A stretch of 64,000 nt of DNA from positions 1-64,000 of the forward strand of contig NZ_DAVG01000123.1 of assembly GCF_002505485.1 (NCBI RefSeq), in the 5' to 3' direction. The translations under genes and the position numbers were made by a program. Numbering within the stretch: the stretch's first letter is position 1; each line of letters starts with the position of its first letter. The notes under the pieces are model-generated. The model made no database searches and had not been told where the DNA came from. It saw only the letters and a program-made list of their open reading frames with translations. Of this stretch, positions 7,994-15,830 are shown in pieces. The stretch comes from Methanosarcina sp. UBA5 (GTDB lineage Archaea; Halobacteriota; Methanosarcinia; Methanosarcinales; Methanosarcinaceae).

Positions 7994-10807
7994 ATGGCAA
8001 AATATGAAGACGAGAAGAAATCCGAAGATGAATTGAAAAAATCTTATCAAGCTACCCTTATTCCCGAAGAGAAAGATGGAGAGCCGGAAAGTGGTGACGA
8101 TTCAGCCGCACTTAAACAGGAAGATTCGGGCAAAAAACTGGAATTAAACGTATCCGACCCTGCTTCAGACGATCCGGAGGACGAAGGTCCAGAGCCAGAA
8201 AGGAGTGGGGTTACTACTATCCTTCTCGAAAATGAGATGAAACGCTCTTACATCAACTATGCAATGAGCGTAATCATCGGAAGGGCACTTCCTGATGCCC
8301 GGGACGGCTTAAAACCGGTTCACCGTAGAATCCTTTTTGCAATGAAAGAGGCAGGGATTACGCATGACAAGGCCTACAAGAAGTCAGCCCGTGTTGTGGG
8401 AGATGTGCTTGGTAAATACCATCCGCACGGAGACACTGCCGTTTATGACAGTATTGTACGTATGGTCCAGACATTCTCACTTCGTTATCCTTTAATTGAC
8501 GGACAGGGAAACTTCGGGTCGATTGATGGAGATTCGGCTGCTGCCATGCGTTACACCGAAGTCCGCATGGGCAGAATCTCAGAGGAGATGCTGGCAGACA
8601 TCGAGAAGGAAACTGTTCCCTTCATGCCAAATTATGATGGGTCAATGGAAGAGCCCGAAGTCCTCCCTGCAAAACTTCCGAATCTTCTTGTCAATGGGTC
8701 CACAGGTATTGCAGTGGGGATGGCAACAAACATGGCCCCCCATAACATAGTAGAGGTCATTGACGGCACTCTTATGCTTATTGAAAATCCTGACATCACA
8801 ATTCTTGAGCTCATGACCGTGATCAAGGGGCCGGATTTTCCAACAAGTGCCCATATACTTGGAACAGCAGGTATAAGGTCTGCGTACATGACCGGAAGGG
8901 GCCCTATAAAGATTCGGGCCGTTGCCGAAATCCAGGAATTAAAGAAAGACAGGCAGCAAATAATCGTAACAGAACTTCCCTATCAGGTTAATAAAGCCAG
9001 GATGATTGAAAACATTGCCCAGCTAGCCAGGGAAAAAACAATTGTCGGAATTTCCGATCTTCGGGACGAGTCCGACAGGGAAGGGATAAGGGTTGTTATC
9101 GAGCTTTCTCGAGGCACAAATCCAAAGGTTATTTTAAACCAGCTCTATAAGCATACGCAAATGGAGATCACTTTCGGGATAATCAATCTGGCTCTTGTTG
9201 ACGGAAAGCCAAAAGAGCTCAACCTGAAGGAGCTTCTTGAAATCTACCTGGAATACAGGATGGAAATTATCCAGAAAAGGACGCTTTATGACCTCAAGAA
9301 GAGCGAGGAGAGAGCCCATGTTCTTGACGGCCTCAAGATTGCCCTGGATAACATCGACGAGATAGTCTCTCTGATAAAGGGTTCAGCAAATGCTGATGAA
9401 GCTAAGCAGGGTCTGATGGACAATTTCGCTCTTGACGAGACTCAGTCGAAGGCTATCCTTGATATGCGCCTGCAGCGCCTGACAGGACTTGAAACCCAGA
9501 AGGTTATTGAGGAACTGGAAGGGCTTGTAAAGCTGATAGGTGAACTCAGGAAAATCCTTGAAAGCGATGGGCTCAAGTACGAGATAATCAGGAACGAACT
9601 TCTGGAGCTAAAGGAAAAGTATGGGGATGCCCGCAGGACAAAAATCGTGCAGGCTGCTTCTGAAGTCAGAGAAGAGGATCTGATTCACGAAGAGGAAGTT
9701 GTTGTCACAATTACTAACGGAGGCTACATAAAGCGCATCCCGCTCAAGACTTATACCATGCAGCGTCGTGGAGGCAGAGGTATAATCGGCATGGAAATGA
9801 AGGAAGAAGACTTCGTGGAGAATCTCTTCATTTCCTCAACTCACAATTATATCCTGTTCTTTACAAACCTTGGCAGGCTCTACTGGGAAAAGGTCTATGA
9901 GATTCCGGAAGGTTCGCGGCAGTCTAGAGGCAAAGCCATAGTAAATCTTCTGGAGCTTCAGGAAGGCGAGACAATCAATGCCATGATCCCTGTCAAGGAG
10001 TTTGACGAAAACCACTACCTGCTTATGGCAACAAGGGCAGGCACGATTAAAAAGACTCCCCTCTCTGAGTTCAGGAAACCGAGGAAAGCAGGCATAATTG
10101 CAGTTACCCTTGATGAAGAGGACGAGCTTGTAAGAGTTCTCCTTACAGACGGCAAAAAAGAAGTCCTGATGGTTTCAAAGAAAGGCAAAGCTATCCGCTT
10201 CCCTGAGAAAGATGTCCGCCCAATGGGCCGAACCGCAAGAGGTGTCCGGGGTATGACCCTTGAAGGCCCTGATGACGAGGTTGTCAGTATGGACCTCGTT
10301 GACGAGACCACGACTCTCCTGACCGTAACCGAAAATGGCTTTGGCAAGAGAACCGAGTACTCCCAGTATCCTGCGCACCGCCGTGGCGGAAAAGGCGTGA
10401 TAACAATCATTACCAATGGGAGGAATGGCCCTGTTTCAAGAGTCAGATCCGTAGCCGATGACGATGAACTGATCTTCACCAGTGCCGATGGTATCATTAT
10501 CCGTATCCCTGCGAAAGATATCTCTATTCAGGGGAGAAACACCCAGGGTGTAAGAATCATGAATCTGAAACCCGACGACACAGTCGCGGGTATAGCCAGG
10601 ATCGAAAGCGAAAAAGCCGAAAAGAACCTGAAACTCACAGCTTTTGAAGGTAAAGAAGCCGCAGAAGCAACTGGAGCCGGGGAGGAAGCCGAGGTTTCAG
10701 AGGATGAAGCTGAAGACCTTGAAGTTGCCAACGAAGCAGACGAAACCGAAGAATTAGAGGAGAATGAGGTAGAAGAGGACGAAGACGAAGAAGTTAAAGA
10801 AGATTGA
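7994..10807 (+). CDS. gyrA: DNA gyrase subunit A with acidic N- and C-terminal extensions
   Basis: This is the DNA-breaking and rejoining subunit of gyrase. The 937 residues exceed the usual 800-880. An acidic N-terminal extension of about 75 residues precedes the conserved start of the winged-helix domain (MKRSYINYAMSVIIGRALPD). The catalytic tyrosine is Tyr187 in AAMRYTEVRMG. The GyrA-box QRRGGRG, needed for DNA wrapping and supercoiling, is present at the start of the C-terminal beta-pinwheel, so true gyrase activity is likely. The last 70 residues are almost entirely Glu, Asp and Ala (for example EENEVEEDEDEEVKED), a tail that in some gyrases tunes wrapping. A GAGGTG ribosome-binding site lies between gyrB and gyrA, so the pair forms an operon. 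Confidence 0.97.
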   Translation: MAKYEDEKKSEDELKKSYQATLIPEEKDGEPESGDDSAALKQEDSGKKLELNVSDPASDDPEDEGPEPERSGVTTILLENEMKRSYINYAMSVIIGRALPDARDGLKPVHRRILFAMKEAGITHDKAYKKSARVVGDVLGKYHPHGDTAVYDSIVRMVQTFSLRYPLIDGQGNFGSIDGDSAAAMRYTEVRMGRISEEMLADIEKETVPFMPNYDGSMEEPEVLPAKLPNLLVNGSTGIAVGMATNMAPHNIVEVIDGTLMLIENPDITILELMTVIKGPDFPTSAHILGTAGIRSAYMTGRGPIKIRAVAEIQELKKDRQQIIVTELPYQVNKARMIENIAQLAREKTIVGISDLRDESDREGIRVVIELSRGTNPKVILNQLYKHTQMEITFGIINLALVDGKPKELNLKELLEIYLEYRMEIIQKRTLYDLKKSEERAHVLDGLKIALDNIDEIVSLIKGSANADEAKQGLMDNFALDETQSKAILDMRLQRLTGLETQKVIEELEGLVKLIGELRKILESDGLKYEIIRNELLELKEKYGDARRTKIVQAASEVREEDLIHEEEVVVTITNGGYIKRIPLKTYTMQRRGGRGIIGMEMKEEDFVENLFISSTHNYILFFTNLGRLYWEKVYEIPEGSRQSRGKAIVNLLELQEGETINAMIPVKEFDENHYLLMATRAGTIKKTPLSEFRKPRKAGIIAVTLDEEDELVRVLLTDGKKEVLMVSKKGKAIRFPEKDVRPMGRTARGVRGMTLEGPDDEVVSMDLVDETTTLLTVTENGFGKRTEYSQYPAHRRGGKGVITIITNGRNGPVSRVRSVADDDELIFTSADGIIIRIPAKDISIQGRNTQGVRIMNLKPDDTVAGIARIESEKAEKNLKLTAFEGKEAAEATGAGEEAEVSEDEAEDLEVANEADETEELEENEVEEDEDEEVKED

Positions 10808-11251
10808 GTAACGCACGCGAGTGAAGAAGAATAATTCTCCACTTAAAATGCTGCCGGAATAAAGATTTTTTGGGGATTTGTTTCCGGCGGCGGGGTTTTT
10901 GTCCGGAGGGGAGCCGGGCGGTAGACTTATTTTTCGGGGCGGGTTTTTTGAATATATTTTTTGAGAGATTGAGTACCGGAAGGTATGTTTATTCAGAATT
11001 CTCAGGACCTTATGTGGTAGATCTGAAAGTTTAGTTATATAGTTCTCGTTGGAATTCTACAAGTCTTTATAAACAACACCAAATATAGCTCGTACATTGA
11101 AATATAATGATAAATGTTAGAAAGTTGTATATACTTTGACCAACATTCTAACTTATAACTCAATCACTTGGATAAATTGTCCAATGTGTTCATACACAGC
11201 AATTTTCAGAACAATAGTGAGAGAGTTTTAACATAAAGGGGGTATAAAAGA
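10808..11251. other. gyrA downstream region and inhibitor-gene promoter region
   Basis: No gene is seen. 10862-10960 holds GC-rich patches alternating with T-runs (GATTTTTTGG, GGGGTTTTTGTCC, GACTTATTTTTCGG, GGGTTTTTTG), probably serial archaeal-type terminators of the gyrase operon. Further on, TCTTTATAAAC near 11064 and GTATATACTTT near 11129 are TATA-like. An imperfect inverted repeat (TGTTAGAAAGTTG and CAACATTCTAAC) around 11114-11152 surrounds the second one. Confidence 0.45.
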
Positions 11252-11566
11252 ATGCAAAAATTAGAGTTATTGCCACCGATAAATGCGAAAATTGGAGATA
11301 TATTTGAAATATCAATACCGTCGAATCCTTCTTCGACCGGTTACAACTGCTTACTGTCAGAAATGCCACATTGCGTTTATTTTGTAGAGTCAGCATATGT
11401 ACCCGATGAGCCTACTATGCCGGGAAAAGGTGGAACTAGCAAGTTCAAGTTTCTTGCAGTTAAGAAAGGTGACGGCAAGATTATTTTCCATAGTGTGAGA
11501 TTCTCTCACCCTCCAGAGATATTGGAACCTACTCCTATGCAACAAAGGTTTGTTATAATAGAGTGA
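11252..11566 (+). CDS. Chagasin/inhibitor I42-family protein
   Basis: 104 residues with the signature of the chagasin (MEROPS I42) family of cysteine-protease inhibitors: an NP-x-TGY loop (here NPSSTGYNC, one serine longer than the common NPTTGY), a G-x-G-G loop (PGKGGTSKFKF) and a third loop near RFSHPPEI, where the family often has RPW. These three loops insert into papain-like active sites. There is no signal peptide, so it would act in the cytoplasm. An AAAGGGGG ribosome-binding site lies about 10 bases before the ATG. No protease gene is adjacent. The altered first and third loops leave the target open. Confidence 0.75.
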   Translation: MQKLELLPPINAKIGDIFEISIPSNPSSTGYNCLLSEMPHCVYFVESAYVPDEPTMPGKGGTSKFKFLAVKKGDGKIIFHSVRFSHPPEILEPTPMQQRFVIIE

Positions 11567-11755
11567 TGAAATGGCAAATAAAGCCATTTCTCTTTCCTTT
11601 TTTTAAGAAAAATATTCAATTTATCTTACATTAAATTTCATAGACTAATCTTCAATTTGTCTTTTGCGAATTTTTGTTATTCAGGGCCGGTTTGAGTTTC
11701 GATGAATCTTAAAACGGGGTACCATACGACTGCGAAGACAGAAAAATTTGAGAAA

Positions 11756-12025
11756 TTACCTTGAAATTTGATATGTAATGACAAAAATGATCAGAGATAC
11801 CATCATCAGACCAAAAACAGTCTCTCCCATTACTAATGGTTGCATTAACGGTATTGCTATATCAGGCTGTATATTTGGAAAACTGTATCCTGTAAAGGTA
11901 GTGAGACTAAAGTAAAGATAGTCAATCAGTTTGATTTCTCTCCCTTGAACAATTATACCATTTATCTTCCAGAAACAAAAAGCAAATAGAATAATACCAA
12001 TCATAGAAGAAAAATAGGATTCCAA
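11756..12025 (-). CDS. Ion-channel (two-TM pore) segment, probably the frameshifted C-terminus of the pentapeptide protein
   Basis: The 89 residues resemble a two-transmembrane potassium-channel pore module: a first helix (MIGIILFAFCFW), a pore helix and filter-like loop (YFSLTTFTGYSFP, where channels have T-x-G-Y-G) and a second helix (FGLMMVSLIIFVITY). The only start is a weak TTG inside the end of the upstream gene, with no ribosome-binding site. Adding one base to the run of five A (12010-12014, T on the coding strand) makes the upstream frame run on as WNPIFSSMIGII, giving a pentapeptide-repeat/ion-channel fusion. I therefore read this as the 3' part of one gene split by a frameshift. 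The filter ends GYS rather than GYG, which may weaken potassium selectivity. Confidence 0.6.
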   Translation of the reverse strand: MESYFSSMIGIILFAFCFWKINGIIVQGREIKLIDYLYFSLTTFTGYSFPNIQPDIAIPLMQPLVMGETVFGLMMVSLIIFVITYQISR

Positions 12026-13473
12026 ATTTGGTCTCCATGCCCTGCTAAAACTTTTAAGATAAACCCGTCAAAAACTCTTGCCCTAATATTATTCTTAAAG
12101 CCACCCTTTGTAAGTAAAAGTTTTCGATAAGACTCGTTTGCCCTATAATGAGCATGTTTTGCTTGAAGACTGTCACCGTTGGATGAATAAAAATTATATA
12201 ATTTTGTATATATTTCGAAGGAAGATTCATAAAGAAGTTCTTTTCTATGTGAAGATAAGAAAGTCGCAAATTCAAAAAAAGATTCTTTTCTATCGTCAAA
12301 TAAGAAATCTTCATATGCAATAGCTATCATGTAGTTTTTTAGTAATGGTATTTTGTTCCAGAGAGGAATGTTTTCTTTAGGCTTTTTATAAAATACTAAA
12401 TCATCGAATTTTTCCTTAATTTCATAAGAAATTTCTCCTTTTTGATGCGCATCGATTAAATCTTTGTAGAAAATAACTTTGTAAATATTAAGTGCTTTAC
12501 CATAACCGATATACCTTATAATTTCTGCTTTATTTAAAGCATCTAACACAAAATCGGAATCACTTTCAAAGTACTCAATTTTTCTGACATCAAACATAAT
12601 TTGTTTACTTAATATATATGGAAATGGTCTTTTAGTAGAGAGAGTATCTGCAACGAACTCGTTAATCTCTTTTTCACTAATTTTAGTAGACTTAAAGAAA
12701 ATGGCATTTCTGAACGTCTTTGTTTCATCAACATATGAGCTAGATATATTTGAACCTATGAGCCGAGTCCCTTCTAAAATGGATTTGGAATCAAAAATAG
12801 TGCCTACTAAAGATGCCTGTCTTATATCAGCATAACTAAGATCTGCTCCACTCAGATCTGAATAAGCTAAATCAGATTTTGAAAGATTAGAGTAAAGTAG
12901 ATTCGCTTCAATTAATTTACATCCTCTTAAGTTTGCATTTTCGAGAGTAGAATATTCCAAATTTACTCTGCTAAGATTTGCACCACTCAAGTCTGAATTT
13001 GTTAGATTAGCGTATCCTAAGTCAGCATTCTGAAAATTTACTGTAGTGAGACTATAATTTTCTAATCTTGCGAATATCAAGCATGCTCCCTTTAAATTGG
13101 TTCTGAAAAATTCTGCTCCCTGCAAATCAGCTCTTGGTAGATACGCATCTTCTAAATTTGCTTCTCTTAAATCTGAATCTTGTAAATTTGCGGAATTTAA
13201 GTTAGCTTTTCTTAAATTTGCTTTATAAAAAGAAGATCCCTTTAGATTAGCTAAAATTAATTTAATACCTTGTAGATCAGCGCAGTTTAAATTGACTTTT
13301 TGAAGGAAAACACCCAAAATTTTGTGATCTTTCAGAAAATTTAGCTGATCCTGAGATGGTTTCTTTCCTTCGATTTCCTGATGCCAGTAACAATATTCAC
13401 TACCTTCTTCAGATTCAAGAGGACATTTAAAGTTGTCATAAGTACCTTTGAACTTATACTTGCATCTGCCCAT
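12001..13473 (-). CDS. Pentapeptide-repeat protein with N-terminal zinc-type motif, likely frameshifted
   Basis: 490 residues. The N-terminus has Cys4, Cys17, Cys28 and His31 in MGRCKYKF...FKCPLE...YCYWHQ, a probable zinc-binding knuckle. Residues about 55-215 are A(D/N)Lxx pentapeptide repeats (ANLKGSSFYKANLRKANLN and on), which fold into a right-handed quadrilateral beta helix. The rest is a helical domain with a tetratricopeptide-like YNFYSSNGDSLQAKHAHYR segment. The frame ends at 12001-12003, just where related proteins continue into a pore domain; that domain lies in the next frame (11756-12025). Function is unknown; the fusion would place a helical sensor next to a membrane channel. It is transcribed away from the YdjM-type gene's end. 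Confidence 0.7.
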   Translation of the reverse strand: MGRCKYKFKGTYDNFKCPLESEEGSEYCYWHQEIEGKKPSQDQLNFLKDHKILGVFLQKVNLNCADLQGIKLILANLKGSSFYKANLRKANLNSANLQDSDLREANLEDAYLPRADLQGAEFFRTNLKGACLIFARLENYSLTTVNFQNADLGYANLTNSDLSGANLSRVNLEYSTLENANLRGCKLIEANLLYSNLSKSDLAYSDLSGADLSYADIRQASLVGTIFDSKSILEGTRLIGSNISSSYVDETKTFRNAIFFKSTKISEKEINEFVADTLSTKRPFPYILSKQIMFDVRKIEYFESDSDFVLDALNKAEIIRYIGYGKALNIYKVIFYKDLIDAHQKGEISYEIKEKFDDLVFYKKPKENIPLWNKIPLLKNYMIAIAYEDFLFDDRKESFFEFATFLSSHRKELLYESSFEIYTKLYNFYSSNGDSLQAKHAHYRANESYRKLLLTKGGFKNNIRARVFDGFILKVLAGHGDQIWNPIFLL

Positions 13474-13628
13474 TAAACTATCTCCTATACTTTCAAAACA
13501 AATGCAAAAACTATTTAAATCAATCTAAAAAATCTAGATTTGCAGATATTCCATTAATTTCAAAGACTACAACAGACTATAATGAGAAATTAAAATTTCC
13601 TATCTCTTTTAGCAAACTGTCCATAATC

Positions 13629-14681
13629 TTACCCAAACCAGTTCTTATGTAACTTTTCCTCATCTTCCCCCTGCCTACTCGCATAAGCCACATATTCCCC
13701 GCTCTCCTTATCAAAAACAAACCTATAAACCGTTTTGAAATAAGCCCAGTATTTAACATATGGATCTCTCGCATCGCTCAACGTAACAGTTACCGAACCA
13801 TTTTCTTCCGAAACGCTGTAGACAGGATAATCGATTTCCTGAGGAACGGCTGTGCTGTAGAGTTTTCCGGCTCTTTCAATATACGTGGAGGCGTCTGGAA
13901 CGGCGCCGGTCACGTTGACTTTTTCGATATAATCGCTTTTTTCGATCCCTGACCAGTAGCTCACTTCCATTATCTTGTAATGGGTAGAGTTATACGAATA
14001 CGCGGAAATGAACTTCCCGAAGGACGAAGGATAGGTGTCCTGATAGCTGATTTTTGCGCCTTCCGCGCCGGAAATATAATTCACAAGAAATAGTTTTGCC
14101 ACCGGCAGAATTGTAAGCCAGACCACAAGCACAATTAAAAGCGCGGGATAGAGTTTGCTCCGATTTTTCGTGACAAAGGCACAGAAATTATTGAACTTCC
14201 CATTCCATTTTCCATGGTCCTTCATGTAAGCCACAAGTAAAATGAAAACGGGCAGCAGAGGAAGAATATTTGCCAGCGGGTCGAAGAAATAAACCGCGCC
14301 GAGAGTTGATGTCCCGGTGCTGAATGGGTAGAGGGGACGTATTTTCCAGCTTGTCGCGTAATCAAGATAAACATGGGAAAAGATGGCTGCAAATCCGGCG
14401 GCCGTAAACAGGCGGTCTTTTGTTTTAAACCAGACAAAAAGAGTGACAAGCAGGATGAAAAGAATTGAGTGCAGGAATTCCCTGTGGCCGAACAGGTAAA
14501 AAAGCTGGTTTCGCGCCTCATGGCTCACACTGCCGCTGATGAGAGCAAACAGGGTGTATGGGATAAAATCCAGGTCAGGAAGGATTGCCAGAAACCCGAT
14601 AGCGTTTCGCTTTTTTCCTTTGAAGCCAAGGGTCAGGGCAATCAGAAGGCCGATTCCCAGGTGAGAGAGTGAATTTACCAT
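13629..14681 (-). CDS. YdjM-type membrane-bound metal-dependent hydrolase family protein
   Basis: 350 residues. The N-terminal 180 match the YdjM/YbcI (LexA-binding inner-membrane hydrolase, formerly DUF457) family: MVNSLSHLGIGLLIA, an ILPDLDFIP motif, GHREFLHSILF and FSHVYLDYATSW carry the conserved His/Asp residues in or between about five membrane helices. The C-terminal half after a further membrane helix (near 180-200) is probably outside the cell. The name metal-dependent hydrolase is inherited; no substrate is known. GAGGA lies upstream of the ATG as a ribosome-binding site. The gene runs in the same direction as the pentapeptide gene, 155 bases before it. Confidence 0.75.
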   Translation of the reverse strand: MVNSLSHLGIGLLIALTLGFKGKKRNAIGFLAILPDLDFIPYTLFALISGSVSHEARNQLFYLFGHREFLHSILFILLVTLFVWFKTKDRLFTAAGFAAIFSHVYLDYATSWKIRPLYPFSTGTSTLGAVYFFDPLANILPLLPVFILLVAYMKDHGKWNGKFNNFCAFVTKNRSKLYPALLIVLVVWLTILPVAKLFLVNYISGAEGAKISYQDTYPSSFGKFISAYSYNSTHYKIMEVSYWSGIEKSDYIEKVNVTGAVPDASTYIERAGKLYSTAVPQEIDYPVYSVSEENGSVTVTLSDARDPYVKYWAYFKTVYRFVFDKESGEYVAYASRQGEDEEKLHKNWFG

Positions 14682-15204
14682 TTGTTTTATTCCTCAATCA
14701 ATTTTTCTTCCTCAACCAATTTTAATCTTTATTTAGTTTTTAACTTCGCTCCTACCCCTACTGTAGTTTTATCTTAATTACTACTTATGATTTTATTTTC
14801 AATAAGTCAAATCTTTCTTGGAGATCTTGAATACATTTCTTTGAAAATATCTATAGTTTGTATCTTTTACCTTTAAATAGGTTTGATGATAATTATGTTT
14901 TACATTTTGAATTGCCAGATGCAATTCGAGATGTGTTTGAAGAGACTCAAAGCAGAGTGCTTTTCAAAGAAAGTGCTTTACAGCGAGAAATGTTCAGGAA
15001 TAAAATTGCTCACGATAGAGTAATTTGAACAGATTCCTGTAACATAACTAAGGGGAAAATTGTTTAGTGGGGCAGGATTTGTAATGGGATCATTTGTAGT
15101 GTGATCTTTTGACTGGAAAGTATAGATCCATTTTTAATTCAGATTCCAGAACAAATTTTGCAAAACCAATAGCTCATAAAAATTCGATAAAGAGAGTGGA
15201 TAAT
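14682..15204. other. Intergenic region before sod with a coding relic
   Basis: The region contains a 66-codon relic (14831-15028, listed separately). The remaining 180 bases before sod show no gene. A short AGAGAGTGG ribosome-binding site precedes the chosen sod ATG. Confidence 0.4.
14831..15028 (+). pseudogene. Gene relic ending in a HEPN-like RNKIAH motif
   Basis: The open frame after a stop at 14828-14830 reads YLLPLNRFDDNYVLHFELP, then IRDVFEETQSRVLF and finally EMFRNKIAHDRVI before TGA. It has real protein character but no start. The R-N-x-x-x-H pattern in FRNKIAHDR resembles the catalytic RxxxxH motif of HEPN RNases found in toxin-antitoxin and defence proteins. The fragment is too short for a firm assignment; it could equally be the end of another helical protein. 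Confidence 0.35.
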
Positions 15205-15816
15205 ATGGCCAAAGGATTGTACAAATTGCCACCTTTAAAATATGGATATGGAGACCTGGCACCTTATATTTCCGAAGAGCAGCTCAAGTTACATCATGAC
15301 AAGCACCACCAGGCTTATGTAGCTAACGCAAATGCAGCTATAGAAATGATGGACAAGGCGAGGAAAGAAGGAAACGACTTTGATTATAAGGCAACTGCAA
15401 AAGCCCTGTCTTTTAATCTGGCCGGGCATGTCCTTCACGATTACTTCTGGTGGGAGATGACTCCCGAAAGCAATGCAAGCAAAGAGGCTGTAGGGGAATT
15501 GTCCGAAATGATCAAAGACAACTTCGGAAGCTTTGAGAGGTTTAAAAAGGAGTTTACCCAGGTTGCATCCAGTGTTGAAGGTTCCGGGTGGGCGGCCTTA
15601 ACCTTCTGTAATGATACAAAGAGACTTATGATCATGCAGATCGAAAAGCACAATGTGAATATAATCCCGGATTATCCGATCCTTATGGCGCTTGATGTGT
15701 GGGAACACGCTTACTATATTGATTACAAGAATGATAGGGGCAAATTCATAGAAGGATTCTGGAATATCATCAACTGGGAAGAAATCGACAAATATTTCAC
15801 AAAAATCCAAAAGTAA
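15205..15816 (+). CDS. sodA: Superoxide dismutase, Fe/Mn family
   Basis: The 203-residue cytoplasmic enzyme converts superoxide to oxygen and hydrogen peroxide. The metal ligands are visible: His in KLHHDKHHQAY, His in NLAGHVLHDYFWWEM, and Asp plus His in LDVWEHAYYIDY. The ATG at 15205 (MAKGLYKLPPLKYGYGDL) is chosen over an upstream frame start at 15109, because AGAGTGG precedes it and homologues begin here. The N-terminal stretch before it has no family counterpart. Iron is the likely metal by analogy with other methanogen enzymes; the sequence alone does not prove it. A decayed IS66-type element begins 15 bases after the stop. Confidence 0.93.
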   Translation: MAKGLYKLPPLKYGYGDLAPYISEEQLKLHHDKHHQAYVANANAAIEMMDKARKEGNDFDYKATAKALSFNLAGHVLHDYFWWEMTPESNASKEAVGELSEMIKDNFGSFERFKKEFTQVASSVEGSGWAALTFCNDTKRLMIMQIEKHNVNIIPDYPILMALDVWEHAYYIDYKNDRGKFIEGFWNIINWEEIDKYFTKIQK

Positions 15817-15830
15817 TTTTAAAATTAGTT

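Noticed and set aside
10015..10497. 160-codon open frame antisense to gyrA
   Set aside because: It is the Ser-rich reverse frame of a strongly conserved gene, as expected by codon bias.
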